Assembly (NCBI GenBank): GCA_002336405.1
Contig: DDEJ01000088.1
Location: forward strand, 1-16,357
Length of the DNA: 16,357 nucleotides
From: Rhodobacteraceae bacterium UBA1957
GTDB lineage: Bacteria > Pseudomonadota > Alphaproteobacteria > Rhodobacterales > Rhodobacteraceae
Direction of reading: 5' to 3'
Position 1 is the stretch's first letter, and the number at the start of each line of letters is the position of its first letter. The position numbers and the translations under genes were made by a program. Below the pieces are notes generated by a model. The model was not told where the DNA came from and ran no database searches. It was given only the letters and a program-made list of their open reading frames with translations. Below are positions 1-7,256 of the stretch, one piece after another.

Positions 1-162
1 ACCCGTATCACTGGGGTGTTTGCCTATACCAAATATGCCTCTCTTGAGTCCACAAATGGTATCATCTTGGATGACCCGCACAAGGTGCTTGAAGGTTCGG
101 ATAAGGTGAGACGGCATATCAACTGCACAGTTTGCGCGACATCGTCACAAAAGATTGCCTAA
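1..162 (+). CDS. C-terminal fragment of a probable DUF1801-type small protein (cut by window edge)
   Basis: Frame 1 is open from the first base to a TAA at 160-162, giving 53 residues of a gene that begins outside the window. The fragment contains the stretch LDDPHKVLEGSDKVRRHI. This resembles the end of the DUF1801 (YdhG-like) fold, where an acidic L-D-D-P segment, a short L-x-G turn and a basic R-R-H-hydrophobic strand close the domain. That assignment rests on recalled family pattern and is moderate at best. The biochemical role of DUF1801 proteins is not established, so no function is given. The next gene on this strand starts 329 bp later, so the two are probably not one operon. Confidence 0.5.
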   Translation, partial: TRITGVFAYTKYASLESTNGIILDDPHKVLEGSDKVRRHINCTVCATSSQKIA

Positions 163-491
163 CTTTCTTAAAACAAGTTTTCAAAATCCCCGCCTAAACT
201 CAGATAACCCAGAGCCAAAATATTATTAATCCGATCTGGCACAGCCAAACTCGACGGATTATTCATCACAATCAACAACAGACCCCAGCAATAAAATTAC
301 GGTATGCGACGGATGGTGCCGAATAAGAGACACTGACGCGAAACATCCACGCATATTCCAGTAAACCAACAGTTCAAAAGCCCTAAAAAAATTCCAGACC
401 AGTTGTCCGATAGCCAAGCAACAAACCCACAGCCGCATTTGGACAAAAATTCTGTTAGAAATCTTGGTTCTATAGGCCTAGATACAAGAGT
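163..491. other. Intergenic region with no recognised gene
   Basis: This 329-bp stretch is visibly richer in A+T than its neighbours and carries stops in all frames. I see no tRNA, no strong hairpin followed by a T run, and no convincing -35/-10 pair. It should hold the promoter of the helicase-pdeM pair. A TTGGAC at 439-444 is a possible -35 element but has no good partner at normal spacing. The 8-bp palindrome TAGGCCTA at 473-480 lies just upstream of the helicase start; its meaning is unknown. Confidence 0.5.
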
Positions 492-2900
492 ATGACAAAG
501 CTTCCTGCCCAGTTCTCAGACTGGTTCGCCACCCGCGGTTGGTCGATCCACGACCATCAACAGCAGATGCTGGACAAAGCTGACGCTGCCGCCTTGTTGC
601 TGATCGCACCAACAGGCGGCGGCAAAACACTCGCAGGGTTTTTACCCAGCCTGATCGACCTGGCGGCAGCCCCACGCCAAGGTCTTCATACGATCTATAT
701 CTCGCCGCTCAAAGCGCTGGCCGCCGACATCAAACGCAACCTCAGCACACCGGTGACCGAGATGGGCCTGCCAGTGCGGATCGAAGACCGCACCGGTGAT
801 ACATCCTCAAGCCGCAAACGTCGCCAACGTGCCGACCCGCCACATATTCTGCTCACCACCCCCGAAAGCCTTGCCCTGTTGATCAGCTATGAAGACGCCC
901 CACGTATTTTTGCCGGTTTGCAACGCATCGTGATCGACGAAATTCATGCTTTAGCAGATAGCAAGCGTGGCGATCAGTTAATGTTGGCCGTGGCGCGTCT
1001 GAACGCGCTGTGCCCGACCGCGCGCCGCATCGGCCTGTCAGCCACGGTCGACGACCCCAAGGCGATTGCGCAATTTCTGACCCGTAGCAGCGATTCCTGT
1101 CATATTTTGAACGCTGATCCCGGCCCAAAACCCGACATCGCCATGCTTGATATTGCTGCCCCGCCCCCTTGGGCCGGCGGTGGCGCCGCCTATGCGATCC
1201 AAGCAGTGCTTGAACAGATTGCGCAGCATAAAACCACTTTGATTTTTCACAACACCCGCGCACAGGCCGAGATCTTTTTTCACAAATTATGGCTCGCCAA
1301 TGCCCAAAGCCTGCCCATCGGCATCCATCACGGCAGCCTTGACCGGGTGCAGCGCGACCGCGTTGAGGCGGCGATGGTGCGCGGCGAATTACGGGCGATT
1401 GTCTGCACCGGAAGCCTTGATTTGGGGATTGATTGGGGCAATGTTGATCTGGTCGTCCAGATCGGAGCGCCCAAAAATGTCAAACGGCTGGTGCAGCGGA
1501 TCGGGCGGGCCAATCACAGCTATAATACCCCGTCCAAAGCGCTGTTGGTGCCTGCCAACCGATTTGAAGTGGTTGAATGCCTAATTGCGCTGCGCGCAGT
1601 GGAAAGCCACAGCCTCGACGGCGAAGCACGCGGGCGCGGCCCGCTCGACGTCTTGTGCCAGCACATATTGATCATCGCCTGTGCTGGTCCGTTTGACCCC
1701 GATACCTTGTTTGAGCAAACTCGACAAACTGGCGCCTATCACGATCTTACCCGCGATGAATTTGACGCCTGTCTCGATTTTTGTGCCACTGGCGGCTATG
1801 CCCTGCGCGCCTATGACCGGTGGCAACGTCTCATGATCGATCCCGACGGGCGCTACCGGTTGCGCGATCCACGCAGTGCAGCCCGAATCCGTATGAATAT
1901 CGGCACCATTCAAGATACCGACACCTTAAAGGTACGCCTGCAGCGCAACCGAGGTGGCAAGCCTTTGGGCGAGATCGAAGAAGGGTTTGCCGCCACCCTA
2001 AGCAAGGGCGATACATTTTTGATCGGCGGTCAGGTTGTACGCTATGAAGGTCTGCGCGAAATGACGGTCGAAGTCTCAAGACAGGCAAATAAAACTCCGA
2101 AAATCGCCACTTTCATGGGGACGAAATTTGCCACATCCACCCAGCTGAGCGCAGGCATACTCAGGTATTTCGAACGCAATGACTGGACTGACCTGCCCCG
2201 CCATACCGCCGAATGGTTATCCTTGCAGCAGCGGGTATCACGTCTGCCACAAGCCGACAAATTGTTGATCGAAACCTTTGCCCATGAGGGGCGTGAATAT
2301 CTGTGCGCCTATGGGTTTGCCGGACGCAATGCGCAGCAAACGCTGGGCTTGCTGCTGACCAAACGCATGGAAGAACTGGGGCAGAATCCGCTGGGATTTG
2401 TCGCCACCGATTATGCGACACTGGTCTGGGGGTTAACCACGGTCACGGACCCTGCCGCACTTTTTGAAAGGCAGGCACTGGAACATGGTTTTGAGGACTG
2501 GCTGTCGGGAAATGCCGTGATGAAACGCACCTTTCGCGCCTCTGCCACCATCGCGGGTCTGATTGAACGCAACCTGCCGGGACAACGCACGTCTGGGCGT
2601 CAGGCGACTTTTTCGTCAGATATCTTGTATGATACCTTGTTGAAATACGATCCGGACCACCTGTTGCTGGCGATCACCCGTACCGAGGCGATGCGTGGGC
2701 TGATTGATTTTGAACGGTTGCGTGAGATGACCCAGCGCATTGCAGGCCACATTGATCATATCCGGCTGCCGCGGATCAGCCCATTGGCCGCACCGCTTTT
2801 ACTTGAGGCCGGTCGGGTACCCATTGCCGGCGCCGCACAAGAACGTCTTGTGGCCGAAGCCGCCGCCCGCTTGATGGAAGCTGCGGGGCTGACGACATGA
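492..2900 (+). CDS. Ligase-associated DNA damage response DEXH-box helicase (Lhr-like, superfamily 2)
   Basis: An 802-residue ATP-dependent superfamily 2 helicase, cytoplasmic. Visible motifs in order: Walker A APTGGGKT (residues 39-46), motif Ia SPLKALA (71-77), TTPES (122-126), Walker B DEIH (149-152), motif III SAT (183-185), HHGSL (279-283), motif V CTGSLDLGIDWG (305-316) and motif VI QRIGRANH (335-342). A long Lhr-type C-terminal part follows. The length of about 800 fits the ligase-associated Lhr-like subfamily, not the 1,500-residue full-length Lhr. The start is supported because residues 3-30 match how this family begins, although the ribosome binding site is weak (an AAGAG lies only one base before the ATG). 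It overlaps pdeM by four bases, as expected for this cassette. Family context suggests a role in DNA repair with an ATP-dependent ligase; the exact substrate is not known from the sequence. Confidence 0.93.
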   Translation: MTKLPAQFSDWFATRGWSIHDHQQQMLDKADAAALLLIAPTGGGKTLAGFLPSLIDLAAAPRQGLHTIYISPLKALAADIKRNLSTPVTEMGLPVRIEDRTGDTSSSRKRRQRADPPHILLTTPESLALLISYEDAPRIFAGLQRIVIDEIHALADSKRGDQLMLAVARLNALCPTARRIGLSATVDDPKAIAQFLTRSSDSCHILNADPGPKPDIAMLDIAAPPPWAGGGAAYAIQAVLEQIAQHKTTLIFHNTRAQAEIFFHKLWLANAQSLPIGIHHGSLDRVQRDRVEAAMVRGELRAIVCTGSLDLGIDWGNVDLVVQIGAPKNVKRLVQRIGRANHSYNTPSKALLVPANRFEVVECLIALRAVESHSLDGEARGRGPLDVLCQHILIIACAGPFDPDTLFEQTRQTGAYHDLTRDEFDACLDFCATGGYALRAYDRWQRLMIDPDGRYRLRDPRSAARIRMNIGTIQDTDTLKVRLQRNRGGKPLGEIEEGFAATLSKGDTFLIGGQVVRYEGLREMTVEVSRQANKTPKIATFMGTKFATSTQLSAGILRYFERNDWTDLPRHTAEWLSLQQRVSRLPQADKLLIETFAHEGREYLCAYGFAGRNAQQTLGLLLTKRMEELGQNPLGFVATDYATLVWGLTTVTDPAALFERQALEHGFEDWLSGNAVMKRTFRASATIAGLIERNLPGQRTSGRQATFSSDILYDTLLKYDPDHLLLAITRTEAMRGLIDFERLREMTQRIAGHIDHIRLPRISPLAAPLLLEAGRVPIAGAAQERLVAEAAARLMEAAGLTT

Positions 2901-3631
2901 AGGCGCGAAACGCGCAGGGCAAACTGCAAAAGACCCTGACGGGGGGGGTGCCAATTGCACTTGCGGGGGCATCTTTGATCGCTTTGGGATCGGGTGCGCT
3001 TTGGTGGCCGGCAAAAAGTATGTTGTGCGTCTCGGACCTGCATCTTGGTAAATCGGAACGCTATGCGCGCGCCGGCGGGGCAACCTTGCCACCCTATCAG
3101 ACGCAAGGCACGCTTTTAAAGCTTGAGTCAGATCTTGACGCCTACCCCGCCAGCACCGTCATCTGCTTGGGCGATAGTTTTGACCACCCGCAAGCACCAA
3201 GTGAGTTGGCCAAAGACGACCGTTTGTGGATCAACCGATTGCAGGCCGGCCGCGACTGGATCTGGATTGAGGGCAACCACGACCCTGGCCCTCTGGATAT
3301 AGGTGGCAGCCACCGCACCACCCTGAGCGTTCATCCGTTGTTTTTTCAACATATCGCTGCGCCAGACCACAACGGTGACATCATGGGCGGCGAAGTGAGC
3401 GGGCATTATCACCCCAAAGCTCGGCTGAAAACAGCCGCCCGCACGGTGTCACGCGCCTGCTTTTTATTGGACAGGCAACGACTGATACTGCCTGCCTATG
3501 GCACCTACACAGGCGGTTTGCACAGCAATCACAGTCAGTTACAGGCGCTGATGGGCGCCGGGGCTGTGGCCGTTTTAACCGGCAAAACCCCCCAGATCAT
3601 TCCCATGCCCCGATCAGGCACTGACAGATAG
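2897..3631 (+). CDS. pdeM: Ligase-associated DNA damage response metallophosphoesterase PdeM
   Basis: A 244-residue calcineurin-like metallophosphoesterase. The metal-binding motifs are complete: SDLHLGKSE (46-54, D-x-H), LGDSFDH (91-97, G-D), EGNHD (125-129, G-N-H-D) and SGHYHPK (168-174, G-H-x-H). A conserved GTYTGGL lies at 202-208. The family is found beside the Lhr-like helicase and is thought to act in DNA repair. The ATG overlaps the helicase stop as ATGA, so translation is probably coupled. The segment before the first family strand (residues 1-18) looks longer than usual and includes a run of eight G at 2941-2948. An in-frame GTG at 2948 would give a shorter protein starting just before that strand, but it lacks a properly spaced binding site, so the ATG is preferred. 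The TAG directly abuts the convergent folD stop. Confidence 0.9.
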   Translation: MKARNAQGKLQKTLTGGVPIALAGASLIALGSGALWWPAKSMLCVSDLHLGKSERYARAGGATLPPYQTQGTLLKLESDLDAYPASTVICLGDSFDHPQAPSELAKDDRLWINRLQAGRDWIWIEGNHDPGPLDIGGSHRTTLSVHPLFFQHIAAPDHNGDIMGGEVSGHYHPKARLKTAARTVSRACFLLDRQRLILPAYGTYTGGLHSNHSQLQALMGAGAVAVLTGKTPQIIPMPRSGTDR

Positions 3632-4525
3632 TCACACAGTTAGGCTGTCGGGTTCCGGCAGGCCATTTGCCCGCAGACAAGCCGTCAGGGTATTGGCCAG
3701 CAAACACGCGATCGTCATCGGGCCTACGCCACCAGGAACCGGGGTAATTGCGCCCGCGACCGCGGCCGCACTGGCGTAATCCACATCCCCCACAAGACGG
3801 GTGCCACCCTCGGGTTTTTCGATCCGGTTGATCCCCACATCAATTACCGTAGCGCCGGGTTTGATCCAGTCGCCCGGCACCATCTCGGCCCGCCCGACCG
3901 CAGCAACCACGATATCGGCGCGACCAACCACCTCTGGCAGATTTTTGGTTCTGGAATGGGCAATCGTCACCGAACAACTGTCACCCAACAATAACTGCGC
4001 CATCGGTTTGCCAACAATATTTGAACGTCCGATCACCACCGCATCCAGTCCCGATAACGATCCGTGGTGATCTCGGAGCATCATAAGACAGCCCAACGGC
4101 GTGCAGGGCACCATCGATTTTTGCCCCGTTCCTAACAGCCCAACGTTTGAGATATGAAACCCGTCAACATCCTTGGCGGGATCAATACTGTTGATCACCA
4201 GATCTTCGTCCAGATGTTTGGGCAGCGGCAATTGCACTAAAATACCGTGTACCGCAGGATCAGAATTAAGGGTGGCAATCAAATCCAGCAGATCGGCCTC
4301 AGAGGTATCAATCTCAAGCTTGTGCTCGAACGAATTCATGCCCACCTCGACGGTCTGTTTGCCTTTCGAGCGCACATAGACCTGACTGGCAGGATCTTCA
4401 CCAACCAAGACAACCGCCAAACCCGGAGTAATCGCGTGGTTCGCCGTCAAAGCCGCAACCTGTGTGGCCACCTTGCCGCGCAACGTTACAGCAAATGCCT
4501 TGCCGTCGATAACCTGTGCAGTCAT
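3632..4525 (-). CDS. folD: Bifunctional methylene-THF dehydrogenase / methenyl-THF cyclohydrolase FolD
   Basis: A 297-residue cytoplasmic enzyme, normal family length. It interconverts 5,10-methylene-THF, 5,10-methenyl-THF and 10-formyl-THF with NADP(H). Visible signatures: YVRSKGK at 50-56, which carries the active-site Tyr50 and Lys54 (same positions as in E. coli FolD); a VQLPLP segment; DVDGFH; PCTPLG; the dinucleotide-binding GRSNIVGKP; and the C-terminal [10 protein letters not shown]. The ATG at 4525 is preceded by a good ribosome binding site (GAGGTG at 4531-4536, five bases away). fhs lies upstream on the same strand but is separated by a terminator, so folD probably has its own promoter. 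With fhs it forms the formate-to-methylene-THF branch of one-carbon metabolism. Confidence 0.97.
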   Translation of the reverse strand: MTAQVIDGKAFAVTLRGKVATQVAALTANHAITPGLAVVLVGEDPASQVYVRSKGKQTVEVGMNSFEHKLEIDTSEADLLDLIATLNSDPAVHGILVQLPLPKHLDEDLVINSIDPAKDVDGFHISNVGLLGTGQKSMVPCTPLGCLMMLRDHHGSLSGLDAVVIGRSNIVGKPMAQLLLGDSCSVTIAHSRTKNLPEVVGRADIVVAAVGRAEMVPGDWIKPGATVIDVGINRIEKPEGGTRLVGDVDYASAAAVAGAITPVPGGVGPMTIACLLANTLTACLRANGLPEPDSLTV

Positions 4526-4602
4526 GTTTTCACCTCTTTTAAAATCTTATTGATGCAACACCATAGCGGCGCAACTTCTTCACCCATTTTCATCACGCTG
4601 TG

Positions 4603-4644
4603 CAGGTAATTTTATACCTGTTCCCAGCGACCTTGGCCCAGCGA
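4603..4644 (-). promoter_or_regulatory. Candidate folD promoter/operator with inverted and direct repeats
   Basis: A perfect inverted repeat, CAGGTA - 6 nt - TACCTG, spans 4603-4620. On the folD strand its centre reads TATAAA, a plausible -10 element. Just upstream, two exact copies of CCCAGCGA (written on the + strand) lie at 4623-4630 and 4637-4644, 14 bp apart. The block is 78-120 bp before the folD start and just downstream of the fhs terminator. An inverted repeat over a -10 box with direct repeats in the -35 zone fits a regulated promoter, but no good -35 hexamer is visible. A hairpin in the folD leader RNA is an alternative reading. Confidence 0.4.
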
Positions 4645-4650
4645 ATGCTA

Positions 4651-4689
4651 TCAAAATACCGGGTGCGGCCTAGCACAAGCCGCACCCGG
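4651..4689 (-). terminator. Rho-independent terminator of fhs
   Basis: CCGGGTGCGGC at 4659-4669 pairs perfectly with GCCGCACCCGG at 4679-4689 (11 bp, nine of them G:C) around a 9-nt loop. On the - strand the stem is followed by TATTTTGA (4651-4658), a short T-rich tail. It starts 21 bp after the fhs stop. The tail is less uniform than in a textbook terminator, but the position and stem strength are convincing. Confidence 0.8.
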
Positions 4690-4709
4690 AAAATCAACTG
4701 TACCTCACC

Positions 4710-6386
4710 TCAGAACAAGCCTTCAATGTCACCGCTTTCATTGAGCATGATCTGTTCTGAAGCCGGCACCCTCGGCAACCCTGGCATGGTCATGATTTCA
4801 CCGCAGATGACCACGACAAAGCCAGCGCCAGCGCTCAGGCGCACTTCTCGAACCGGCACGGAATGTCCGGTTGGCGCGCCGCGACGATTGGGGTCTGTGG
4901 TAAAGCTGTATTGGGTTTTGGCCATACAGACCGGCAAGTGACCATAGCCCGCCTCTTCCCATTCTTTGAGCTGGTTGCGGATTTTGCCATCTGCCAGTAC
5001 TTCGTCCGCGCGATAAATACGTTTGGCGACCGTTTCAATTTTTTCAAATAAGCTAAGCTCATCACCATAAAGTGGTGCGAAATTAGCCATATCCGCGTCG
5101 GCGATTTCCGCCACGCGCGTCGCCAATTCAACCGCACCTTCGGACCCCTTTTCCCAGTGTTGGCACAAGATTGCTTCCGCCCCCTGCCCGGCCACATAGT
5201 CTTTGACGGCTTGCACCTCGGCGTCGGTGTCGGTGACAAAATGATTGATCGCCACCACTACCGGCACGCCAAAGGATTTCACGTTTTCAATATGCCGCCC
5301 CAGATTTGGGCAGCCTGCCACGACCGCGTCTACATTCTCCGGCCCCAGATCAGCCTTTGCCACGCCACCGTTCATTTTCATCGCCCGCACCGTGGCGACA
5401 ACCACAACAACTGCAGGCGCCAATCCCGCTTTGCGGCATTTAATATTCATGAATTTCTCTGCGCCAAGATCGGCACCAAACCCAGCCTCAGTGACAACAT
5501 AGTCGGATATCTTCAACGCCGTTGACGTCGCAATCACTGAATTACACCCATGCGCGATATTGGCAAACGGGCCGCCATGAACGAAGGCAGGATTGTTCTC
5601 AAGCGTCTGCACCAAATTGGGTTGCATTGCATCTTTCAACAGGACCGTCATTGCACCATCTGCCTTGATGTCACGGCAATAAATCGGCGTTTTATCACGG
5701 CGAGAGGCGACAATAATATCGCCCAGACGCTTTTGCAGATCTTTTAGACTAACGGACAGGCACAATATCGCCATAACCTCGGATGCCACCGTAATGTCAA
5801 AGCCAGTCTGACGTGGGAAACCGTTGGCGACCCCGCCAAGGCTGGTCACCGTATCGCGCAGGGCGCGGTCGTTCATATCCATCACCCGACGCCACACAAC
5901 GCGCCGCTCGTCGATTTCCAATGAATTGCCCCAATAGATATGGTTGTCGATCATCGCCGAAAGAAGATTATGCGCCGAGGTGATGGCGTGAAAATCACCA
6001 GTGAAATGCAGGTTCATTTCCTCCATTGGCACCACTTGCGCATAGCCGCCACCCGCAGCGCCGCCCTTCATGCCAAAGCAAGGCCCCAAAGACGCCTCAC
6101 GAATGCATACGGATGTTTTTTTACCGATTCGGTTTAGACCGTCACCCAATCCTACTGTGGTTGTCGTCTTGCCCTCGCCCGCCGGGGTTGGGTTGATCGC
6201 CGTCACCAAAATTAGTTTACCATCAGCGTTTCCCTGCACCGAGTCGATGAACCCTTGGCTCACTTTGGCCTTGTCATGACCATAGGGCAAAAGATGCTCG
6301 CTGTTTATGCCCAGCTTGGCGCCAATCTCTTGGATAGGCCGTTTCACAGCCTCGCGCGCAATCTCAATATCACTCTTATAGCCCAT
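4710..6386 (-). CDS. fhs: Formate--tetrahydrofolate ligase (10-formyl-THF synthetase)
   Basis: A 558-residue cytoplasmic enzyme that makes 10-formyl-THF from formate, THF and ATP; full family length. The ATP-binding loop TPAGEGKTT is at 67-75. The segment around 96-135, with REASLGP, the glycine-rich [11 protein letters not shown] and the [11 protein letters not shown] motif, is characteristic of the family. The ATG at 6386 follows a G-rich binding site (GGGGA) and gives the usual N-terminus with LPYG at 33-36. It lies 150 bp downstream of the MOSC gene, with two small hairpins in that gap, and ends in its own terminator. Together with FolD it would assimilate formate, or run in reverse to release formate and ATP during oxidation of methyl-group donors. 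That direction is inference. Confidence 0.97.
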   Translation of the reverse strand: MGYKSDIEIAREAVKRPIQEIGAKLGINSEHLLPYGHDKAKVSQGFIDSVQGNADGKLILVTAINPTPAGEGKTTTTVGLGDGLNRIGKKTSVCIREASLGPCFGMKGGAAGGGYAQVVPMEEMNLHFTGDFHAITSAHNLLSAMIDNHIYWGNSLEIDERRVVWRRVMDMNDRALRDTVTSLGGVANGFPRQTGFDITVASEVMAILCLSVSLKDLQKRLGDIIVASRRDKTPIYCRDIKADGAMTVLLKDAMQPNLVQTLENNPAFVHGGPFANIAHGCNSVIATSTALKISDYVVTEAGFGADLGAEKFMNIKCRKAGLAPAVVVVVATVRAMKMNGGVAKADLGPENVDAVVAGCPNLGRHIENVKSFGVPVVVAINHFVTDTDAEVQAVKDYVAGQGAEAILCQHWEKGSEGAVELATRVAEIADADMANFAPLYGDELSLFEKIETVAKRIYRADEVLADGKIRNQLKEWEEAGYGHLPVCMAKTQYSFTTDPNRRGAPTGHSVPVREVRLSAGAGFVVVICGEIMTMPGLPRVPASEQIMLNESGDIEGLF

Positions 6387-6410
6387 TATTTCTTTCCCCG
6401 TCCTAAAGAC

Positions 6411-6445
6411 TCAACGACACCGTTGTCATGGGGCGGTATACGCCC
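6411..6445 (-). other. Two small tandem inverted repeats in the fhs upstream region
   Basis: CAACG-ACAC-CGTTG spans 6412-6425 and GGGCG-GTATA-CGCCC spans 6431-6445; both are perfect 5-bp stems. They lie 26-59 bp upstream of the fhs start, between it and the MOSC gene. On the fhs strand neither is followed by a T run, so they do not look like a terminator for the MOSC gene. They could be leader-RNA structure or protein sites, or chance. Confidence 0.35.
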
Positions 6446-6536
6446 GCTTTTAAGGTTTGGAACTTGCAATTCCGACATATGCCCATCGTGTTGCGGCGAG
6501 ATCTCATTCTCCGTGTCGGATCGGAAACTTATCTTG

Positions 6537-7133
6537 CTACGTTTTTGCGCTGGCAAGACCGGCCCAAACTGGTTGATCGGGAATGTGTAAGCGCAGCTGA
6601 TCCCCAAGTACAAGCACCCCCTCGCGCTCCACCCAAGCTGTTACACCGCGACGGCCTTTTGCAGATTTCATAAAAGCTTTGCCGTGGCCGGGCTGCGCAT
6701 TTTCAATCACCCGCGCCGGCAGGTTGCACGGGCGGTTTTCCATATCGACCACCAAGGTTGTTCCATTTGTCGCCTGCAACCGCGACCCAGGCGGCACATG
6801 GGAAAAGTCAAAGATGCCAGACAATACCAATGTGGCCCCCAACCAAGCAGGATCCAGCGCCTCAAGGCCGATATTTGCGGCAATTTCCTGCAGATCCTCA
6901 GCTGCGACAATAGACAGTTGCCGCACATTCCGAATCTCTGTCCCGCGCAGGTGCAGGGACGTCACCCGAGAGCAAGACGGTCGGGTCAAACCGGAATGGC
7001 TGTCGCCTTCAGGGCCCGAGAACCACATCATCAGCTCAGTTTGCGGCACCGCGCAAAGATCGGATTGACGATCTGGCACCAAGCCCAGCCATGTCACTTC
7101 GGCAGAGAATTCCGTTGGTATCAGCGCTGGCAT
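6537..7133 (-). CDS. MOSC domain-containing protein
   Basis: A 198-residue protein whose central and C-terminal parts match the MOSC domain, the C-terminal fold of molybdenum-cofactor sulfurases, also found in stand-alone proteins such as YiiM/YuaD. Visible elements: IRNVRQLSIV (67-76), DPAWLGATLVLSGI (94-107), PPGSRLQ (114-120) and the conserved cysteine in ENRPC (Cys136), expected to be the sulfur-carrying or reactive residue. A PGHGKAF and a GRRGVTAWVEREG segment close the domain. No signal peptide or membrane segment is seen. The ATG follows a good GGAGG site. A possible -10 box (TATAGT, 7166-7171) lies in the gap after the ftsH terminator, so the gene probably has its own promoter. The substrate is unknown; by family it may transfer sulfur or detoxify N-hydroxylated compounds. 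Confidence 0.85.
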   Translation of the reverse strand: MPALIPTEFSAEVTWLGLVPDRQSDLCAVPQTELMMWFSGPEGDSHSGLTRPSCSRVTSLHLRGTEIRNVRQLSIVAAEDLQEIAANIGLEALDPAWLGATLVLSGIFDFSHVPPGSRLQATNGTTLVVDMENRPCNLPARVIENAQPGHGKAFMKSAKGRRGVTAWVEREGVLVLGDQLRLHIPDQPVWAGLASAKT

Positions 7134-7197
7134 GGTAATCCTCCGTCAAATGCTTGGCGAAACCTACTATAGCCGACCACAAACGCAAAGCCCTGCG

Positions 7198-7232
7198 CAA
7201 AAACAAAACCCCAGACGCTGGTCCAGGGTTTT
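7198..7232 (-). terminator. Rho-independent terminator after ftsH, ending the Tol-Pal-tilS-ftsH operon
   Basis: On the - strand AAAACCCTGGAC pairs over 12 positions (two G:T wobbles) with GTCTGGGGTTTT around a CAGC loop; + strand arms are 7205-7216 and 7221-7232. It is followed by GTTTTTG. It starts 24 bp after the ftsH stop. Stem, tight loop and T run together make this a strong call. Confidence 0.87.
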
Positions 7233-7256
7233 GCTTAAGACATATACAGCTAATAT

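Noticed and set aside
170..181. AAAAC-AA-GTTTT hairpin after the first partial gene
   Set aside because: Five weak pairs with a two-base loop do not make a stable terminator.
473..480. TAGGCCTA palindrome before the helicase gene
   Set aside because: An 8-bp palindrome is expected often by chance, and there is no second copy or promoter element to support a function.
6386..6613. 75-codon - strand frame between the MOSC gene and fhs
   Set aside because: It overlaps the end of the MOSC gene in another frame, has no recognisable family and no good start signal; more likely leader sequence of fhs.
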